DNA of 64,000 nt, taken from NCBI GenBank assembly GCA_913046805.1, contig CAJWTA010000001.1, positions 1 through 64,000 on the forward strand. Direction: 5' to 3'. The stretch comes from an uncultured Fidelibacterota bacterium. GTDB taxonomy: Bacteria; Marinisomatota; Marinisomatia; Marinisomatales; TCS55. Under the pieces are notes generated by a model, which was given only the letters and a program-made list of their open reading frames with translations, was not told the DNA's origin and made no database searches. The first letter of the stretch is position 1. The number at the start of each line of letters is the position of its first letter. The translations under genes and the position numbers were made by a program. Below, in pieces: positions 39,156-48,200 of the stretch.

Positions 39156-39701
39156 ATGTCATATCTCGAAGAAAAAAAAATATCTTCAAAGAAAATATTT
39201 AATGGAAAATTAATCCAATTATTTTTGGATAGAGTAAAACTTCCAAACGGTAAAACAAGTAGCCGTGAATGGGTCGATCACCCTGGTGCTGCATGCGTGA
39301 TTCCCATAATGTCAAATGGCGATATTTGCTTTGTTAGACAGTATAGATATGCTGCAAAAAAAGAATTCATAGAGATTCCAGCTGGTAAAATTGACATGAT
39401 GGAGGATCCTTTAGATTGCGCAAAAAGAGAACTTTCTGAGGAAATTGGCTATAGAGCTAATAAGTTGACTCTATTAACAAAGATTTATCCAGCAGTAGGT
39501 TTTTCAAATGAATCAATGTGGATGTTTCTTGGTGAGGATTTAGTCAAAACTAAAGTGAAATTAGACTCTGATGAGTTTTTAGAATTAGTACCAATGAAAA
39601 TTGAAGAAGCTTTTCGAATGGTCTTTTCTGGAGAAATAATGGATGTGAAAACTATTATAGGGATTATGTGGTATCATCAATTAATTGGTAATACAAAATG
39701 A
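39156..39701 (+). CDS. NUDIX hydrolase, ADP-ribose pyrophosphatase type
   Basis: 181 residues. The NUDIX box G-x5-E-x7-REU-x-EE-x-GU is complete: 'GKIDMMEDPLDCAKRELSEEIGY'. An upstream 'HPGAACVIPIMSNGDICFVRQYRYAAKKEFIEIPAGKID' is typical of the ADP-ribose pyrophosphatase subgroup (NudF/ADPRase). It would hydrolyse ADP-ribose or similar nucleoside diphosphate sugars. It overlaps queG by 4 nt (ATGA). Substrate preference is inferred only from subfamily resemblance. Confidence 0.85.
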   Translation: MSYLEEKKISSKKIFNGKLIQLFLDRVKLPNGKTSSREWVDHPGAACVIPIMSNGDICFVRQYRYAAKKEFIEIPAGKIDMMEDPLDCAKRELSEEIGYRANKLTLLTKIYPAVGFSNESMWMFLGEDLVKTKVKLDSDEFLELVPMKIEEAFRMVFSGEIMDVKTIIGIMWYHQLIGNTK

Positions 39702-40615
39702 ATGATTTCACGCACGAGATAAAAATAAAAGCAAATGAGATTGGTTTTGATAAAATTGGCATAGCGGAAGTTGGACCCATTAAAAATGCAAAAGAGAAAC
39801 TTGAAACATGGATTTTAAATGGTAAGCATGCATCTATGGATTGGGTCGAAAAAAGAAAAAATGAGCGCGGTGATATTTTTAAATATTTTCCAAAAGCAGT
39901 ATCACTAATATCCGTAGGTATGAACTATTACACAGGGTATGCTCAGAGTGACTTGAACTCAAATTTCAAGTTTAGTAACTATGCTTGGGGAGATGACTAC
40001 CATGACGTACTAAAAACAAGGCTTAAAATTTTATTGGAATGGATAAAGAGTGCATCCTCTGAAATAGAAGGGATAGTTTGCGTTGATACATCTCCAGTCA
40101 TGGAAAAAGTTTGGGCCGAGAAGGCTGGGCTGGGCTGGCAAGGAAAACATACCAATTTAATATCACGTGATTTTGGAAGTTGGCTATTTCTAGGAGAAAT
40201 AATATTAAATATCCCATTGAGCTATGACAAGCCTTTCATGGATGATCTTTGTGGAACTTGTACGGCCTGTATCGATGAATGTCCTCCAGGAGCATTATCA
40301 GAGTATCAAATAGACTCTAATAAATGTATTTCGTATCAAACAATTGAACATAGAGGTGACTTTGACAAAAATTCGATTAATTTAGATAGCTGGATATATG
40401 GATGTGATATTTGCCAAGAGGTTTGTCCTTGGAACAAAAAGTTTGGTAAAATAACTAAAGAAAAATCATTTTTTCCAAGGAATGAAATAGTAAAGAATTC
40501 CGATCGTGATTGGGATCAGTTAAATGAAGAGCAGTTCAGAAAAATATTTAAAAACTCTCCAGTCAAAAGAGCAAAACATTCTGGATTAAAAAGAAATATT
40601 AAAAAAAATTATTAG
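39698..40615 (+). CDS. queG: epoxyqueuosine reductase
   Basis: 305 residues. QueG reduces epoxyqueuosine to queuosine using a corrinoid and two [4Fe-4S] clusters. Cluster motifs: 'CGTCTACIDECPPGAL' and 'CDICQEVCPWN', with a further Cys in 'SNKCISYQT'. The N-terminal part has 'VDTSPVMEKVWAEKAGLGWQGKHTNLISRDFGSWLFLGEI'. It lacks the C-terminal HEAT-like extension found in longer QueG proteins. It supports queuosine synthesis with the tgt gene upstream and adds to the cobalamin-using enzymes in this window. Confidence 0.93.
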   Translation: MNDFTHEIKIKANEIGFDKIGIAEVGPIKNAKEKLETWILNGKHASMDWVEKRKNERGDIFKYFPKAVSLISVGMNYYTGYAQSDLNSNFKFSNYAWGDDYHDVLKTRLKILLEWIKSASSEIEGIVCVDTSPVMEKVWAEKAGLGWQGKHTNLISRDFGSWLFLGEIILNIPLSYDKPFMDDLCGTCTACIDECPPGALSEYQIDSNKCISYQTIEHRGDFDKNSINLDSWIYGCDICQEVCPWNKKFGKITKEKSFFPRNEIVKNSDRDWDQLNEEQFRKIFKNSPVKRAKHSGLKRNIKKNY

Positions 40616-40630
40616 AAAAAGGAGTTTTTA

Positions 40631-41287
40631 ATGAAAGTAGGTGTTTTACTGTCTGGTAGCGGGGTTCAAGATGGTTCAGAGATTCATGAATCAGTCTTAA
40701 CCGCACTATTTTTAGAAAAGACACGAGTCGAAATAGTATTTATGGCGCCCAATATTGATCAAATGCATGTTATGAATCATTACACTGGACAAGAAATGGA
40801 TGAATTCAGAAATGTATTGGTTGAATCAGCGCGAATAGCTAGAGGCAATATAAAAGACTTGGCAGAAATTCGCGGTGAAGATCTAGATGCATTAATTATT
40901 CCTGGTGGTTTAGGCGTAGCTAAAAATTTATCTGATTATGCTATGTCAGGATCTGAATGTTCAATAAATCCTGATGTATATAGATTAGTCGTTGAAATGT
41001 TAATTTCAAAAAAACCTATTGGTGCAATTTGTATTGCTCCAGCAATGATGTCTAAAATTTTATTTGAACAAAATTTGTCGGCAAATCTGACAGTTGGGAG
41101 TGATGCAACTACATCAAAAGATATCGAAACGATGGGGAGTCAACATCAAAATTGCTCAACAAGAGAAGTGGTTATTGATGTAAAAAATAAAATTGTTTCA
41201 ACACCAGCATATATGGACGCAAAATCTATTTCTGAAGTAGCTGAAGGTATTGAAAAATTAGTTAATGAAATTGTATCAATGAAATAA
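40631..41287 (+). CDS. elbB: ElbB/ES1-family class I glutamine amidotransferase-like protein
   Basis: 218 residues of the DJ-1/PfpI-like fold: 'VGVLLSGSGVQDGSEIHESVLTALFLEKTRVEIVFMAPN', 'HVMNHYTGQEM', 'ALIIPGGLGVAKNL' and the nucleophile elbow 'GAICIAPAMM' with Cys in 'AICIAP'. This is the ElbB (YhbL) pattern, described as glyoxalase activity or isoprenoid-linked in E. coli. A good AAAAGGAG ribosome-binding site precedes the ATG. The start of the Rieske gene overlaps its stop by one base. Confidence 0.9.
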   Translation: MKVGVLLSGSGVQDGSEIHESVLTALFLEKTRVEIVFMAPNIDQMHVMNHYTGQEMDEFRNVLVESARIARGNIKDLAEIRGEDLDALIIPGGLGVAKNLSDYAMSGSECSINPDVYRLVVEMLISKKPIGAICIAPAMMSKILFEQNLSANLTVGSDATTSKDIETMGSQHQNCSTREVVIDVKNKIVSTPAYMDAKSISEVAEGIEKLVNEIVSMK

Positions 41288-41580
41288 TGAAAAAAATTGC
41301 AAACTTCGATGAAATTCCGAATATGGGAAGCAAATTGATTTTTTTGGATGAAACCCCTATCGCGCTCTTTAGAATTAATGACAAAGTTCATGCCTGGGAT
41401 AATAGATGTCCTCACAGAGGAGCATCATTATCAGATGGTTACATATCTGAAAAGACAATTCAGTGCAAGTATCATTTATGGGAATTTGATGTTAACAAAA
41501 GATGCTCCGTTGATAATAAAAATATAAAAGTAAAGAGCTTTGAATTAAAGATAGTAGATAATGCAATCTACCTTATTTAG
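41287..41580 (+). CDS. Rieske [2Fe-2S] ferredoxin-like protein
   Basis: 97 residues forming one Rieske domain: first ligand pair in 'CPHRGASLSDGY' (Cys-x-His) and second in 'CKYHLWEFD' (Cys-x2-His). It is a free-standing small Rieske protein, like those feeding electrons to ring-hydroxylating or nitrite-reductase-like enzymes; the partner is not in the window. It ends 9 nt before the convergent mdh gene, with no terminator between. Confidence 0.88.
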   Translation: MKKIANFDEIPNMGSKLIFLDETPIALFRINDKVHAWDNRCPHRGASLSDGYISEKTIQCKYHLWEFDVNKRCSVDNKNIKVKSFELKIVDNAIYLI

Positions 41581-41589
41581 AAAAAATAA

Positions 41590-42525
41590 TTAAAGCTTAG
41601 TTTCCTCTACGGTTTTTTTAACTGCATCTAGGGTATTGTTTAGGGCAGATTTTTCACTATCGTTTAAATCAAACTCTAGAATTTTTTCAACTCCACGTTT
41701 TCCAATCAGAGTTGGAACCCCAATGAAATATCCATCGATGCCAAATTCACCCTCACAAAGAGATGCGCATGGTATTACTCTTTTCTTGTCTCTCAAAAAT
41801 GATTCAGCCATTTCAATAGCAGATTGAGCGGGCGCATAAAAAGCAGATCCATTTCCAAAAAGCTTTACAATCTCACCACCAGCAAACCTTGTTCTGTTCA
41901 CTATCTCTTCGAGTTTCTTTGCAGATACTAAAGATTCTATTGGAACACCTCCAACAGTACCGAGTCTAGTTATAGGGACCATGGTATCACCGTGACCTCC
42001 AAGAACCATACAAGTAACATCTTGTACGGAGCAGCCTACTTCCATAGCGATAAAAGTTCTAAATCTTGCGCTATCTAAAGCGCCAGCCATTCCAACGACC
42101 ATATTTTTATTAAAACCAGACGCTTTGTAAAAAGCATAAACCATTGCATCCAGCGGATTAGAAACAATTATCACGAATGAATTTGGTGCAACATCTTTAA
42201 TATTTGAGGCAACATCTTTCATTATTCCAAGATTTATATCAAGTAGATCTTCTCTGTTCATGCCGGGTTTTCTTGGAATTCCTGCAGTAACTATAAAGAC
42301 ATCCGTATCTCTCAGGTCTTCCCAGTTTGATGTTCCTATTATCTCAGTATCGAATCCATCATGGGGTCGTAGTTGCATAAGATCTAAAGCCTTACCTTTA
42401 ACCATTCCTTCAACATTAGGAATATCGAATATCTTAACATCTCCCAATTCCTTTTGCGCTGCAAGTAAGGCTAGGTTTCCTCCAATTTGACCACCACCGA
42501 TTAATGAAATTTTTGCACGTGACAT
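41590..42525 (-). CDS. mdh: malate dehydrogenase
   Basis: 311 residues. NAD-binding loop 'SLIGGGQIGGNLALLAA', substrate loop 'VTAGIPRKPGMNREDLLDINLGIM' (the RKPGMxRxDLL pattern of malate rather than lactate enzymes), 'VSNPLDAMVY', catalytic 'VLGGHGDTMVP' (His) and 'EGEFGIDGYFIGVPTLIGKRGVEKI'. It interconverts malate and oxaloacetate in the TCA cycle. An AAAGGA site precedes the ATG. It lies behind the rpmA terminator, so it has its own promoter or relies on read-through. Confidence 0.95.
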   Translation of the reverse strand: MSRAKISLIGGGQIGGNLALLAAQKELGDVKIFDIPNVEGMVKGKALDLMQLRPHDGFDTEIIGTSNWEDLRDTDVFIVTAGIPRKPGMNREDLLDINLGIMKDVASNIKDVAPNSFVIIVSNPLDAMVYAFYKASGFNKNMVVGMAGALDSARFRTFIAMEVGCSVQDVTCMVLGGHGDTMVPITRLGTVGGVPIESLVSAKKLEEIVNRTRFAGGEIVKLFGNGSAFYAPAQSAIEMAESFLRDKKRVIPCASLCEGEFGIDGYFIGVPTLIGKRGVEKILEFDLNDSEKSALNNTLDAVKKTVEETKL

Positions 42526-42571
42526 TGTTTATCCTTTGTATTGCTATTACGAAATTAATATAGATTTATTA

Positions 42572-42615
42572 TTTAAAAATAAAAAACCCCAATAAATACG
42601 ATAATTATTGGGGTT
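42572..42615 (-). terminator. rho-independent terminator after rpmA
   Basis: On the minus strand an 11-bp perfect stem, AACCCCAATAA (42615-42605) and TTATTGGGGTT (42595-42585), encloses a 9-nt loop and is followed by TTTTTTATTTTTA. It closes the rng-rplU-rpmA unit and is the clearest intrinsic terminator in the window. Confidence 0.85.
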
Positions 42616-42638
42616 ATAAAAATATTTTTGGGAGTCTA

Positions 42639-42893
42639 CTAATTTTCGAGGACACTAACTTTTTTTCTATCTTTGCCTTTTCTTTCAAATTTTACAATAC
42701 CATTGCTTGTGGCAAAAAGCGTGTCATCGTTAGCTCTCTTAACATTTACGCCCGGATGAACTTTAGTCCCTCTTTGTTTAAGAATGATTCCTCCTGCTAA
42801 AATACTTTGTCCATCAGATACTTTTACTCCTAAGCGCTTAGCATTTGAGTCTCTACCGTTTTTAGAACTACCCATTCCTTTTTTATGAGCCAT
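42639..42893 (-). CDS. rpmA: 50S ribosomal protein L27
   Basis: 84 residues from the ATG at 42893, which gives the conserved N-terminus [24 protein letters not shown]; the open frame continues upstream to 42926 but those residues are not part of L27. '[38 protein letters not shown]' completes the family pattern. The N-terminal tail reaches into the peptidyl transferase centre. It lies 4 nt after rplU and before a strong terminator. Confidence 0.96.
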   Translation of the reverse strand: MAHKKGMGSSKNGRDSNAKRLGVKVSDGQSILAGGIILKQRGTKVHPGVNVKRANDDTLFATSNGIVKFERKGKDRKKVSVLEN

Positions 42894-42897
42894 AAGA

Positions 42898-43266
42898 TTA
42901 ACCCTCCTCTTTACTAACTTTTTCATCTACTGGCTTTTCAGTAGACTTTACTTTTCCTGAAGTGATGGCACCAATCTTTATCAAAGAAAAGCTTTGGCGG
43001 TGCCCATTATTTCTGCGGTAGCCTTTTCTTCTTTTCTTCTTAAAAATCCTTATTTTCTTGTCTCTACCATGATTAATTATTGTTGCAGAAACGGAAGCAC
43101 CAGCTATAGTGGGGGTTCCCATTGCAACTTTTTTACCGTCGTTGGTAAGTAAAACTTGATCAAATTTAAGGGTCTCACCCTCTGGTGAAGTTAGTAAGGG
43201 GACCTTAAGTTCGTCGCCCTCTTCCACTCTAAATTGTTTTCCTGCTATATTTAATATTGCAAACAT
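42898..43266 (-). CDS. rplU: 50S ribosomal protein L21
   Basis: 122 residues from the ATG at 43266, with GGAG just upstream and the normal start [20 protein letters not shown]; the open frame runs further to 43317 but overlaps rng. '[29 protein letters not shown]' is the L21 signature. The C-terminal 25 residues are a Lys/Glu-rich extension beyond the usual length. It forms an operon with rpmA, and the upstream rng is in the same direction. Confidence 0.95.
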   Translation of the reverse strand: MFAILNIAGKQFRVEEGDELKVPLLTSPEGETLKFDQVLLTNDGKKVAMGTPTIAGASVSATIINHGRDKKIRIFKKKRRKGYRRNNGHRQSFSLIKIGAITSGKVKSTEKPVDEKVSKEEG

Positions 43267-43303
43267 TATTTCTCCAAAAAAGCCGATGAATCTAAGCAAT
43301 TTT

Positions 43304-44854
43304 TCATTTTTGTTCAATGCTTACGTGTTCAATGACTTTTTCATTGTTTTTTGAATCTAAAAATTTAAACTCGTCACGATTTACCTTAGGGTTACCTTCA
43401 ACAGTAATATATGTAAAGTTCTGCCACATTAATCCTCTTAATGCTTTTTTATTATTTTTCATAAAGTCAGCGATTTCAGGATGAAGTTCTAGTTTTAACT
43501 TTAATTTTCTATTTTTTGATTTATACCTTCTGAGCCAATGATCAATTCGCGTAATTAGTGTTTCTCTAGACATAATTCTTCCAGCACCCTTGCATGTAGG
43601 GCATTCATCGCTCATAGAATCTAACAAGCTTAGTCGAATTCTTTGTCGGGTCATTTCCAAGAGACCAAAATCTGAAATTGGAGAAACGGCTACTTTAGCA
43701 CGATCCTTTTTTAATTCTTTGCGTAGCTCATAGTAGATCTTTTTTCTGTTAGATTCATTCTTCATATCTATAAAATCAATAACTACTAGTCCAGATAAAT
43801 CTCTTAAACGGAGCTGTCTGGCAACTTCTTTGCATGCTTCTAAATTAATTTTTAATGAGTTCTCCTCGTGGTTCTTCTTTCCAACAAATCGTCCACTGTT
43901 TACATCAACTACAACCATAGCTTCTGTTTTTTCAATAATTAAATATGCACCGCTTTTTAACCAAACTTTTGGACGAAGAAGTTTGTCTATTTCATTTTCA
44001 ATTCCTTTATCTTCAAATAATGGCTTCTTTGATTTGTAGTGTTCGAGCCTGCTAGCCATGTTTGGGGAAACGTCATCTAAGTAATTGCTTATTTTTTTAA
44101 AAAGCTTTTTTGAATCAATGGTTATTTTAGATATATCCGGTGTAAACAAGTCTCTTATTACGCTGGATGCTGTTTCAAGGTCTTCATAAACAAGCGCAAC
44201 ATCTTTCTTTTGATCGCTTGTTTTGAGCAAATTTTGCCAGTTTTTTTCAAGATTTTGCAAATCATTTTTAATTAACTCTTCACTTTTCCCTTCAGCAACA
44301 GTCCTAACAATGATTCCTGCTTCTTTGTCTTTTAAAGATGAAACAAGCTTTTTCAGTCTTCGCCTTTCATACTTGTCCCATATTTTCTTAGATATGCCAA
44401 TGTATTTTGCATTTGGTACTAAAACCAAAAGCCTTCCAGGGATGGCTACTTCAGTAGTAACACGAGGACCTTTTCCAGCAAACGCTTCTTTAATAACCTG
44501 GACAAAAATATTTTGTCCAGTTTTTAAATCTACATTTACGTTATCGCTGGATTTTCTACTGGATCTTTTTCTGGACTTTCTTTTAGATGTGTCATCATCA
44601 GTATCGTCAGAGTCCATTAAGTATGCGGGGTTTTCAATCTCTGAGAACGGTAAAAAAGCATTTATGTCGTAGCCGATATCGACAAATGCGGCTTGCATAC
44701 CGGGAAGAACATTTTCAACCTTTCCTTTATAAATATTTCCAACCATTCGTTGTTGGTCTTGTTTTTCGACATACACTTCTACAAGCGTTCCATCTTCAAT
44801 GATTGCAATACGAGATTCACCCATGCTTTCATTGATAAAAATCTCTTTTTCCAT
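43304..44854 (-). CDS. rng: ribonuclease G/E family endoribonuclease
   Basis: 516 residues. N-terminal S1/5'-sensor region ('GNIYKGKVENVLPGMQAAFVDIGYDINAFL'), interrupted at about residues 80-105 by a Ser/Lys/Arg-rich insertion, then 'GPRVTTEVAIPGRLLVLVPN'. DNase I-like catalytic part includes 'VVVDVNSGRFVGKKN' and 'LSGLVVIDFIDMKNES' with the metal-binding Asp residues, and the zinc-link 'CPTCKGAG'. It processes rRNA and starts mRNA decay. It has a strong TAAAGGAG site; a 9+9 inverted repeat (44869-44887) lies directly upstream. It leads rplU-rpmA. Confidence 0.93.
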   Translation of the reverse strand: MEKEIFINESMGESRIAIIEDGTLVEVYVEKQDQQRMVGNIYKGKVENVLPGMQAAFVDIGYDINAFLPFSEIENPAYLMDSDDTDDDTSKRKSRKRSSRKSSDNVNVDLKTGQNIFVQVIKEAFAGKGPRVTTEVAIPGRLLVLVPNAKYIGISKKIWDKYERRRLKKLVSSLKDKEAGIIVRTVAEGKSEELIKNDLQNLEKNWQNLLKTSDQKKDVALVYEDLETASSVIRDLFTPDISKITIDSKKLFKKISNYLDDVSPNMASRLEHYKSKKPLFEDKGIENEIDKLLRPKVWLKSGAYLIIEKTEAMVVVDVNSGRFVGKKNHEENSLKINLEACKEVARQLRLRDLSGLVVIDFIDMKNESNRKKIYYELRKELKKDRAKVAVSPISDFGLLEMTRQRIRLSLLDSMSDECPTCKGAGRIMSRETLITRIDHWLRRYKSKNRKLKLKLELHPEIADFMKNNKKALRGLMWQNFTYITVEGNPKVNRDEFKFLDSKNNEKVIEHVSIEQK

Positions 44855-44868
44855 TTTGACTCCTTTAG

Positions 44869-44887
44869 CTATTAGTAGTACTAATAG
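44869..44887. repeat. 9+9 inverted repeat in the rng leader
   Basis: CTATTAGTA (44869-44877), one base, TACTAATAG (44879-44887): a perfect inverted repeat only a few bases upstream of the rng Shine-Dalgarno (about 44858-44866). As RNA, a stem with a 1-nt spacer cannot close without opening inner pairs, so a protein operator or a shortened hairpin are both possible. Confidence 0.55.
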
Positions 44888-44955
44888 TGAGTTATAGTTA
44901 GCATGGATTGTAGGATGATTTTTGAGGTGAGATTGGCCCTTCAGCCAGGGTAAAA

Positions 44956-44983
44956 TCTTGAATATTAAATTTAATATTCAAGA
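44956..44983. repeat. perfect 28-bp palindrome
   Basis: The half-site TCTTGAATATTAAA (44956-44969) is followed at once by its exact complement to 44983, so all 28 bases are self-complementary with no spacer. It lies midway between the divergent rng and metH genes and about 100 bp upstream of the candidate metH -10. It could be an operator or a cruciform; its centre is pure A/T. Confidence 0.6.
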
Positions 44984-45057
44984 ATGAAATTTTAAATATT
45001 ATATTAACTGTGTCTATAAAAAGACAAAAAAACTTTTAGTTTCACCTACTGTTTCAA

Positions 45058-45086
45058 TTACAATCCGTTATTATAATTTAGATAAT
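45058..45086 (+). promoter_or_regulatory. candidate metH promoter
   Basis: TTACAA (45058-45063), 17-nt spacer and GATAAT (45081-45086). A start near 45093 gives a leader that contains the whole aptamer. A second pair, TTGATT-17-TAAATT (45128-45156), would start inside the first aptamer helix and is less likely. Confidence 0.4.
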
Positions 45087-45159
45087 ATTATACCGTAAGC
45101 CAAGATATTAGATTTAGTTCTAAGTGTTTGATTGGTGGTTTAAATCAACTTAAATTCAA

Positions 45160-45211
45160 ATGTCGAATTTTGAGCCATATTGCTTCGACATAAAATATTT
45201 GCTAAAAAGGA
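45160..45211 (+). ncRNA. SAM-II-type (SAM-II/V class) riboswitch aptamer upstream of metH
   Basis: Helix P1 is an 8-bp perfect stem (45160-45167 with 45184-45191). Its 16-nt loop contains GCCATATTGC (45174-45183), close to the conserved CCGUAUUGC of SAM-II. The 3' single strand ends with GCTAAAAAGG (45201-45210), identical to the conserved SAM-II 3' strand as I recall it. The pseudoknot pairs fit: C45175-C45176 with G45209-G45210, and G45182-C45183 with G45201-C45202. Overall length is 52 nt, as in the known aptamer. The gene it controls, methionine synthase, is a classic S-adenosylmethionine-repressed target. Confidence 0.85.
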
Positions 45212-45246
45212 TATAAGCCCTTTATTTAGCAAAAAGGGCTTTTTTT
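45198..45246 (+). promoter_or_regulatory. riboswitch expression platform: terminator/antiterminator overlapping the metH ribosome-binding site
   Basis: A 9-bp stem AAGCCCTTT (45215-45223) with AAAGGGCTT (45233-45241), 9-nt loop, and a 7-T tract (45240-45246) that runs straight into the ATG at 45247. The alternative pairing TTTGCTAAA (45198-45206) with TTTAGCAAA (45225-45233), also 9 bp, uses the aptamer's 3' strand. Ligand binding would therefore free the terminator. The only Shine-Dalgarno-like sequence, AAGGG at about 45234-45238, lies in the 3' arm of the hairpin, so translation could be blocked as well. Confidence 0.75.
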
Positions 45247-48200
45247 ATGATTAATGAACTACTGAAAAATAGAATTTTAACCATTGATGGTGCAATGGGC
45301 ACTATGGTTCAGTCTTTTAAATTAGATGAGGAAGATTTCCGAGGAGATAGGTTTTCCGATCATAAAACTGATTTAAAGGGAAACAACGACATTCTGGTAT
45401 TAACCCAACCAGATATAGTTTCAAAAATTCACAAAGCATACCTGGATGCGGGGGCCGATATTATTGAAACTAACACGTTTAGCGCTAATGCCATATCGCA
45501 ATCTGATTATGATATGGAAAGCGAGGTTTATAATATTAATTTTGAAGCTGCAAAAATTGCATCAAAAGTTGCCAAATCATATAAAGGTAAGCCTAAATTT
45601 GTAGCTGGCGCAATAGGACCGACAAGCAGAACAGCCTCTATGAGTCCAGATGTTAATGATCCGTCATATCGAAATACTGATTTTGACGAGTTGGTAGCGG
45701 TTTACACTGAGCAAGCAGAAGGATTAATAGATGGAGGGATCGACCTGTTTTTGGTGGAAACAGTTTTTGATACGTTGAACTGTAAAGCCGCTCTTTATGC
45801 TGTTAATGATTTAAAAATTAGCAGAAATCTTGATATTCCAATATTCATTTCAGGAACTATCACTGATGCTAGCGGAAGAACTTTGTCGGGTCAAACAGTC
45901 GAAGCTTTTTGGAATTCAATTAGACATGTCAATCCCTTAGGAGTTGGTCTTAATTGTGCACTCGGAGCTGATCAAATACGACCCTGGTTGAATGAACTTT
46001 CAGATATTGCCGATACTTACGTATTTGTGTATCCAAATGCAGGTCTTCCTAACGAACTTGGTGAATATGATCAATCGCCAAGTGATATGTCAGAAATAAT
46101 CAAAGAATTCGCAAACGATGGACTAGTTAATATGGTTGGAGGGTGCTGTGGGACAACACCCAAGCATATTGAGGCTATTTCTAAATCTATGAAAAATAAA
46201 AAACCTAGAGAAATACCCTCGGTTCATGAATACACGCGTCTGAGCGGATTAGAGTCATTTATTATTCGACCGGAGAGTAACTTCATAAATGTAGGTGAAC
46301 GAACGAATGTGACTGGTTCCGCAAAATTCAAAAGATTAATAAAAGAAGGCGACTTTGAATCGGCTTTATCGGTAGCAAGACAGCAAATACAAAATGGAGC
46401 CCAGATTATTGACGTCAATATGGATGAGGGTTTATTGGATTCTGAAAATGCTATGGAGAAGTTTTTAAGGTTAGTTGCATCTGAGCCAGATATTTCAAAA
46501 GTACCTATAATGATAGATTCGTCAAAATGGTCTGTGATTGAGACTGGTCTAAAGAATGTCCAAGGCAAAGGAATTGTTAATTCTATATCTCTTAAAGAGG
46601 GAGAAGAGGTATTTTTAGAGCAAGCCCAAAAAATTAAAAATTATGGTGCTGCAACTGTAATCATGGCTTTTGACGAAGAGGGACAGGCGGATTCATATGA
46701 ACGAAAAGTAGAAATTTGTTCAAGGGCATATGAACTCCTTGTTAAAAAAATTAATTTTCCTCCTGAAGATATCATATTCGATCCCAATATTTTTGCAATA
46801 GCGACCGGTATTGAGGAGCATAATTCATATGCTAAATCATATATAGAAGCATCTAAAGAGCTTAAAAACCGTTTTCCAAAAGTACATATTAGTGGTGGTG
46901 TTTCAAATTTATCATTTTCTTTTAGAGGGAATGATATTTTGCGAGAGGCTATGCACTCTGCTTTTTTATTTCACGCCGTAAAGTCCGGCATGGATATGGG
47001 CATAGTGAATGCAGGTCAATTGACACTCTATGATGACATTGACCCCATTCTCAAAGAATGCATTGAGGATGTAATTTTTGATAGAAAATCTGACTCAACT
47101 GAACGACTAATCGACATTGCTCAGATGCATAAAGGTAAAAAGAAAGATAAAGTTGTTGATTTGAAATGGAGGAAGCTAAGCGTTGAAGAAAGGCTCAGTC
47201 ATTCTCTTAAAGAAGGTGTTACTGATTTTATTGAAGAAGATGTAGAAGAAGCACGAAATAAATACGATCGACCAATAAATATAATAGAAGGGCCGCTAAT
47301 GGATGGAATGAATATTGTTGGAGATCTTTTTGGTTCCGGTAAAATGTTCTTACCTCAAGTAGTGAAATCTGCGAGAGTTATGAAAAAAGCAGTAGCTTAT
47401 CTGATCCCTTTTATTGATGAAGAAAAGAAAGAGATGGGCCTCGAAAACGTTTCTAATGGAAAGATTCTTCTTGCTACAGTTAAAGGGGATGTACATGATA
47501 TTGGTAAAAATATCGTTGGAGTAGTACTCGGTTGTAATGGATATGATATAATCGATTTAGGAGTAATGGTTCCTTCCGATAAGATTCTATCAGAAGCTAA
47601 AAATAAGGGTGCTGATATGATTGGTCTTTCTGGTTTGATCACTCCTAGTCTTGATGAAATGGTTCATGTAGCTAAAGAGATGGAGCGAATGAATTTCGAC
47701 ATTCCTTTACTTATAGGAGGCGCTACAACCAGCAAAAAACACACCGCAATAAAGATTGAAGAAAATTATTCAGGCCCCACAATTCACATCAATGACGCAT
47801 CTCGATCAGTAGGTGTTGTGAGTAAACTATTTAATAAAGATGAAAAGACTGCTCTTGAAAAATCCGTGAAAGAAGAATTTGAACAAATCAGAAATAATGT
47901 TAAGAGCAAAAATTTTAAAAATCTTTCAATAGATGAAGCGAGAGAAAGAAAATTTTTAACTGATTGGGTAAAATACCCTGTTGTGAAACCAAAATCTGTA
48001 GGCACTCAAGTGTTTGAAAATTATTCTGTTGAGGAGCTCTCTAATTACATAGACTGGTCGCCTTTCTTTCACGCATGGGAGCTCAGAGGTAAGTACCCTT
48101 CTATATTGAATCATGAAAAATATGGCGTGGAAGCAAATAAGATTTTTTTAGACGGAAAGAGTATTCTTAACCGAATCATTAATGAAAATATTTTAAAACC

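Larger units (their letters stand above)
44855..45246. other. 392-bp regulatory region between divergent rng and metH
   Basis: No gene is visible. From left to right it holds the rng ribosome-binding site, an inverted repeat (44869-44887), a short CCCT/AGGG element near 44937-44950, a 28-bp palindrome (44956-44983), a candidate metH promoter (45058-45086) and the riboswitch with its hairpin (45160-45246). Confidence 0.7.

Noticed and set aside
42894..42926. Upstream extension of L27 to an earlier ATG
   Set aside because: The 11 extra residues overlap the end of rplU and are not part of the conserved L27 N-terminus, which starts MAHKKG.
43267..43317. Upstream extension of L21
   Set aside because: The ATG at 43266 has a good ribosome-binding site and gives the normal L21 start; the extension overlaps rng.
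44223..44672. A 149-residue plus-strand frame opposite rng
   Set aside because: Its Ser/Phe/Leu-rich sequence is the typical antisense shadow of a Lys/Glu-rich gene; rng is unmistakable on the other strand.
44937..44950. CCCT-N6-AGGG element between rng and metH as a separate riboswitch
   Set aside because: The stem is only 4 bp, competes with an overlapping TGGC/GCCA pairing, and no conserved aptamer core was recognised around it.
46224..46568. A 114-residue minus-strand frame opposite metH
   Set aside because: It lies inside the pterin domain coding region of metH and has no independent support.
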